From assembly GCA_029448655.1 (NCBI GenBank), contig JACCLO010000004.1:2976001-3040000 (forward strand): DNA of 64,000 nucleotides, given 5' to 3'. The position numbers were made by a program, and so were the translations under genes. Positions 59,406 to 64,000 of this stretch are shown here, piece after piece. Source of the stretch: Wolfiporia cocos. Its lineage: Eukaryota; Basidiomycota; Agaricomycetes; Polyporales; Phaeolaceae. Below the pieces are notes generated by a model that was not told where the DNA came from, searched no databases, and saw only the letters and a list, made by a program, of their open reading frames with translations. The first letter of the stretch is position 1; every line of letters begins with the position of its first letter.

Positions 59406-61848
59406 ATGTCGAAGCGTGTCAAGAAAAGCAAAGTGGCCACTCCGCTACAAGCGGAGGGCACCGACGTCAGCGCACTCTCAAATGTTGCTCGCCCAAAGAT
59501 TATCCGCGGAAGGCGTGGGGGTCTCAAGGATATGCTTGACATGCCGACGGACATACTGCTGGAGGTATGTCGTCCGAGTTGTTCGATCGTGCTCGGTGAA
59601 CTTGCAGCCTACGCCTGTAGATCTTTCGCCACTTCCACCCTCGAGACTTGCTAAGCTTAGCGAGGACAACCAAGGAATTCCGTGCCTTCTTAATGAGCCG
59701 AAGTTCCAGCCTTAACATTTGGAAAGCCTCTCGACAACATATAGAAGGCCTTCCGGACTGTCCAGAGCACCTGAGCGAACCGGCCTATGCTAACCTAGTC
59801 TTTTTCCCTCATTGTCATGTAACGAACAACGCATATAGTCACTTTACGAGCTGCACTGACTATTTAATGCACAGAATTGCTTGAGAGGAAACGTAAAGGC
59901 GGTCCTATGGCACCTCAACGCGCGTTATTGCAAAGACTGTAGATCCAAATTGTGGGTAGCACTTGTCATTGTTCCATCGCAATGCGCTGATCGTTATCTC
60001 AGACTTTGCTCTCAGTATCAAGCCGCAATTTCAATCCCGAGCTCTATGTTCAGGGCAGGATTTATGCTTCTAAACCTGAACCACGTAGGTTTTCTCCTTG
60101 TGGCACCGTGCACAGAATGACAACTTGCGCAGATGACCGTCAAGAGACGATATGATCAGTACTATTTTATGACAGAACGCATCAAAGAATTGTGCGATCA
60201 GTGGACAGAACTACCGGATGACGATGTCGTACGAACAACATTCATCGAGACACTGAGAACTAAGGAAAACCAGATATGCGATGTAGGTCTTGAATGATGA
60301 CACTGTTCTACTGACTTACCTTACACAGCATGCGGACCTGTGTATTGCCTGGGAGAACAAGAGACTAGACTCCCGCGCTGAGGAGCTTATGAGTGTCCGT
60401 AAAACTCGATTAGAAGCGTGAGTGCACCTCCACGAGATGTATATCTCTGCCCACATCGAGCTTTCAGAATCATAGAGAAGCTCAGAGACGCAGGATGGGG
60501 AGACGAGATCGACAAATTACCGGAGTCCCTGCAGCCTTTGAGTGATCACGCGCACGTTAGAAACCCGAAACCCCTCACTGATCGTGGTAGGTCTCTCGGT
60601 TCAGTGTTTATGCCACAGCCTTGAATCTCCTACAGCATGGGTGAAGATACGTCAAGATCTCATTGCATATATGCAAGGTATCAAAGAAGAGCGTCTCACT
60701 GTTGAGAGGTTCGAGGTCCTGTCGGAACGATGTCGCAAGTTTGCATCAATGGTCTTGGACGTCTATGCTACACCGCGTAGAACAGCGGAAACGGAATATT
60801 TGCCCCTTCCAGGAGATCTTGCCATGATGTCCTCAATTCGCGACGTTCTTGAAGCTCCTAACGACGTGGACGTGAGCACGGAGATCATCGAGTCCCTGTC
60901 TGATCTTCTCCCCGCCTTAACACGGGCCTGGAAAGCTGATATCAGGTCGCGGTGCACACAAATACTACAAGAGCATCTCCCCGACGGAGACGTAGCATCC
61001 CTTGATCTTGCCATCGCATTTCTCGAGTGTGTTGGCTGCCATAGGATCCTGCGCTATCCTGCGATTCTTTCGCACAAATGTCTGCGTAAAGTCTACAATC
61101 ATTATCCTTCTGAGGACAATATGATTCCTCAGTACGAGCAAGCTGTCTTCTCCTCCAATGGACACCGCCGCCCTCTCTCTACGGAGATCCTCAGAGTCTC
61201 CAGCGCAATAGATAATTGTCAAAAAATATTGCGAGCACTTGGGAAGGATCCAATGGTGACAACCGAGCGCGAACTGGATGAGCAGAACGCGCGGCTCTGC
61301 TTCACGAAGCCTAATAGACCTCTTGTTAAACAGCTGATGGCATGGCGGGTTGCGGTGAGTGTTCAAATACCAGGTTTAGATACTTGTTGTAATGTCCGTC
61401 GTAGATGCAGCAACAGTGGTCATTCAGAAGATTTCCGGAACAAGGGGAATGGAAAATGGCAAGTGACAAGGAGACAGAAGATGCGAAAGCTCTTGAGAAG
61501 GCAGCAACCCCGGATCTGGCGGCAATCAGCGACTTTCAGTGGTGTTGCTCCCGATGCTACGTTTGGTTCTGGAACGAACGGAGCTTTCCCCAGGCTAAAG
61601 CGCATATGTTGACGCAGTAAGTGAGTATCGATACCCCTTAGATATTCGTCTTATCTATATACGGCAGTCATGACATAGCCGATGCAAGTGCAGAAAACGG
61701 TGATATATACCTCCATCCCGGACACCCAGACCGTCTTCCGAGGAAGATCTTCATGATACCTCGGTCTTTCTTGGCGCAGAGTACTGAGTTAACTGACGAA
61801 GAATTACTAGCACGAGCTCAAGGTAGAGTCATATTCTACGATGACTGA
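59406..61848 (+). CDS. F-box protein 1 (agaricomycete F-box family)
   Basis: Starts MSKRVKKSKVATPLQAEG at 59406. A basic lead RGRRGGLKDM precedes the F-box: LDMPTDILLE|IFRHFHPRDLLSLARTTK, EFRAFLMSRSS, split by an intron ending cctgtag. Then IWKASRQHIEGLPDCPEHLS, EPAYANLVFFPHCH, NCLRGNVKAVLWHLNARYCK, a weakly resolved exon near 59990-60130, KRRYDQYYFMTERIKELCDQ, and a long exon with ERLTVERFEVLSERCRKFAS and ECVGCHRILRYPAILSHK. The end, FQWCCSRCYVWFWNERSF, is Cys-rich, and the last exon closes GRVIFYDD (stop 61846-61848). Such proteins link substrates to SCF ubiquitin ligases; the target is unknown. Paralogous to the gene at 63139. Confidence 0.78.
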
Positions 61849-63138
61849 GATCGATAATTTCCGCCACGTAGTGCGTTTCGAATTTCATATGTGTGCATTC
61901 GACATCACTTCTTCCTCATGTAGCGCTGGCTTCGCTGTTGTGTCGCAGAATGAGTGAATAATAATTGAAGGTTTGCTAATCAAAGGTTTGCTGCACCAAG
62001 CAGCGTTGGGTCTTACCTCAATATACTCGCAGGCTGCGATAGCCATTCACTGTGGCAGGTTAGTTGCAATTGAGCTTTCCCCCAGGACCAAGATACTTCC
62101 TCTGGTTTCGGTTTCATCTATTTCTGCTTTCAACGGTGCTCGTGCAGCGCTTTGACTTCAGATCATGTCATCGGGCCATACTTCGCAAAGGCCGACAAGA
62201 AGGTAATAATGGGCGCTTTGAAGTCTGATGCATAGGTCAACCTGGAGTCTCGATCCTTCTTGTGCCGGCAAAACAACCTATTCAAGCACTGCGATATAGC
62301 AAAATCGAGTGGATTGGATCTGTATGCCTTAAGTGGTGGGCATAAGAATTGACAGCAGCGCGATCCATGGAATGCCAGTGGGAGCTGTCGCGACCGTTCG
62401 AGGGAGCAGTAGCCCATTTTCATGTTCATGAATCCAGAGTTCATGTTCGTGTTTCACAATCAAGATGTCGTGATAGACCGAGGTGAATCTTAACAGCGCT
62501 GCCAGTGGTACTGATAGATCCCCGCATTATTCTAGTCCCAGTGCACATCTCAGCCTGTTCTCAAATTTCCCTACGCAATTCCTATGGAATGACCGCGAGA
62601 GATCGGCGAGGCTCTGAATGGATAATGACAAAGTGACACGAGGCTACACATTCTCCGTGCCAATCCCATGTACTGCTTCGAGGCTAATGCATTCATATGG
62701 GCTATGCCTTCCTGCGCTAGGCTGACAGTACATGCGTATTCCATTCACTACTTTCACGTAATGTGGCCCTATTGAAGGCAGATGGTAGACAAATTTCAAC
62801 ATCCGCAGGATCCGTTTGACGCATCAACTCGTTCTGACCACACTAGTCCCACGACTCCATGTCTCTTCCTTGCCGTCTAAACCACGCCGAGCGCCCACGG
62901 CTATATGCCATATGTAAGGAGTACATAGTTTGATTAAGGTACATTCCTGGCCTGACCTACTCTCTTCGCGCACCCGAAGGCGATTCTCAAGCCCTCCCCT
63001 AAAACCCTTCACTCTGGTCTCTCCTGCGAACGAATCAAACTACAGCTACCTTACAACCTTGGCTCCAAGTTTGATTGGTACGTATCAGTTCATTTCCCCT
63101 CTCTTACGAACGAGCCTCGAACAGCTTGCTCGTAGTCA
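61849..63138. other. Spacer between the two F-box genes
   Basis: About 1.3 kb. A minus-strand frame at 62163-62444 (MNSGFMNMKMGYCSLERSRQ...) has no family I know. No repeat ends seen. It must hold the promoter of the second F-box gene. Confidence 0.35.
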
Positions 63139-64000
63139 ATGTCGCCCAAGAAAAGACGCCTCACGGCGAACCAGCGTGGATTTCGCTGTGATACCAATGA
63201 TGTCGACACAGAGAATCCCTCCCTGCTTGGGCGAAGTCGTCTTTTGCGCGGAAAACGCGGTGGGCTGAAGGACATGCCAAACATGCCCATCGACATCATC
63301 GTCGAAGTTGGTTTGCCCCGACTTCCGCAGCATAGTAGATTAATGCCGGGCCCTGCCGCATAGATCCTGCTACTCCTCGATCCGAGCGATTTGATCAATC
63401 TGGCGAGGACTACCAAGTCTTTTCGAACGCTTCTCATGAACCACCGCTCTGCATACATATGGAGGAATGCCCGAAGCCACCTCGCTGGTTTCCCTGACTG
63501 TCCGCCGCATCTCAGTGAACCCGCCTATGCAAATCTCGCCTTTTCTCCGCATTGTCATGTGAGTGCGATGTATGTCAAGTAATGACGCGAGCGCTGACAT
63601 GATAAATCATGCTGCAGTCGTGCCTCAAGGACAATGTCCGATCCATCCTATGGGAGTTCAATGCTCGATATTGTTTATTCTGTAGAAGGAAGCTGTGAGC
63701 TACGAGCTCTGACATTCAAGCATTGCTCACTAACATTGTTCTTTCGCAGCACTCGAGCATTCTCGGGACACTTCCAGATGACAAGGCGGCTCTGTGTTAC
63801 TCATGTATTACTGCCGATTTCGTGCTACAACACTTCAGCACGTGAGTGTTTATTGAAGTTAGCGAGTGTCGTAATCCATTCACAGTCTCACAGATTCAGA
63901 GGGAAAGCTGTACCACATACCTCAAATTCAAGAGACCGTTCGCACGCTGGATGCTCTATCAGGGAACCAGCAAGCCTATGCAAAATTTGTAGAAGAGCGT
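63139..64000 (+). CDS. F-box protein 2, cut by right window edge
   Basis: Starts MSPKKRRLTANQRGFRCDTN at 63139. The same basic lead LRGKRGGLKDM and F-box as in gene 1 follow: NMPIDIIVE|ILLLLDPSDLINLARTTK, SFRTLLMNHRSAYIWRNARS, HLAGFPDCPPHLSEPAYANL, AFSPHCH, SCLKDNVRSILWEFNARYCL, FCRRKL. Then ILGTLPDDKAALCYSCITAD, FVLQHFST, DSEGKLYHIPQIQETVRTLD and the frame is open at the edge (AYAKFVEER). Exon layout matches gene 1. The CLFCRRKL and CYSCITAD runs suggest a small metal-binding cluster after the F-box. Confidence 0.78.

Noticed and set aside
62163..62444. Minus-strand frame suspected to be a transposase relic
   Set aside because: No catalytic DDE spacing, terminal repeats or target-site duplication could be seen.

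Overview
This is genomic DNA of a basidiomycete, most likely an agaricomycete (mushroom-forming or polypore-type) fungus. Nearly every gene is broken by short introns of about 45-80 bp with GT...AG ends, genes are densely packed on both strands, and proteins such as the TRK K+ transporter, Cms1, SF3A1 and the F-box proteins have filamentous-basidiomycete character. I see no tRNA, rRNA, CRISPR array or intact transposon. Functions are assigned by eye from recognised protein families; exon borders come from splice sites and reading phase, not from alignments or transcripts.

Layout. 1-9314: a tandem duplication of a divergent gene pair, a TRK potassium transporter (minus) and the DNA polymerase delta small subunit POLD2 (plus). 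Copy A (1-2534) enters from the left edge; its POLD2 is cut off inside an intron and has lost a splice donor. Copy B (2906-9314) has complete, apparently intact genes. 9576-16104: a disordered hypothetical protein, a HID1-family trafficking protein and a RAD57/XRCC3-type recombinase paralogue. 16263-23538: an unrecognised 7TM-like membrane protein, a gene-poor stretch, and an unrecognised protein of roughly 1,100 residues. 23952-28855: a leucine-rich-repeat gene with an apparent frameshift, ATG8, mitoribosomal MRP10 (mS37) and a UBC6/UBE2J-type ubiquitin-conjugating enzyme. 29084-35285: SF3A1, mitoribosomal MRPL31 (mL60), CMS1 and an ERI1-like exonuclease. 35883-43454: a TmpL-like membrane oxidoreductase, NDC80 and MOG1. 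43797-49814: a MIT-domain coiled-coil protein, an unknown conserved-looking protein and CCT1 (TCP1). 50181-58910: APC3/CDC27, an acidic unknown, an SRR1-domain protein, a long sparse region and TMA20/MCT-1. 59406-64000: two related F-box genes, the second running off the right edge.

Most genes are unrelated housekeeping functions (replication, recombination, mitosis, splicing, autophagy, chaperonin, mitochondrial translation, ubiquitin). There is no biosynthetic or defence cluster. The points most worth attention are the TRK-POLD2 duplication (a real tandem copy or an unmerged second haplotype), the large unrecognised protein at 19572-23538, the 7TM-like protein, and the stand-alone TmpL-like reductase.
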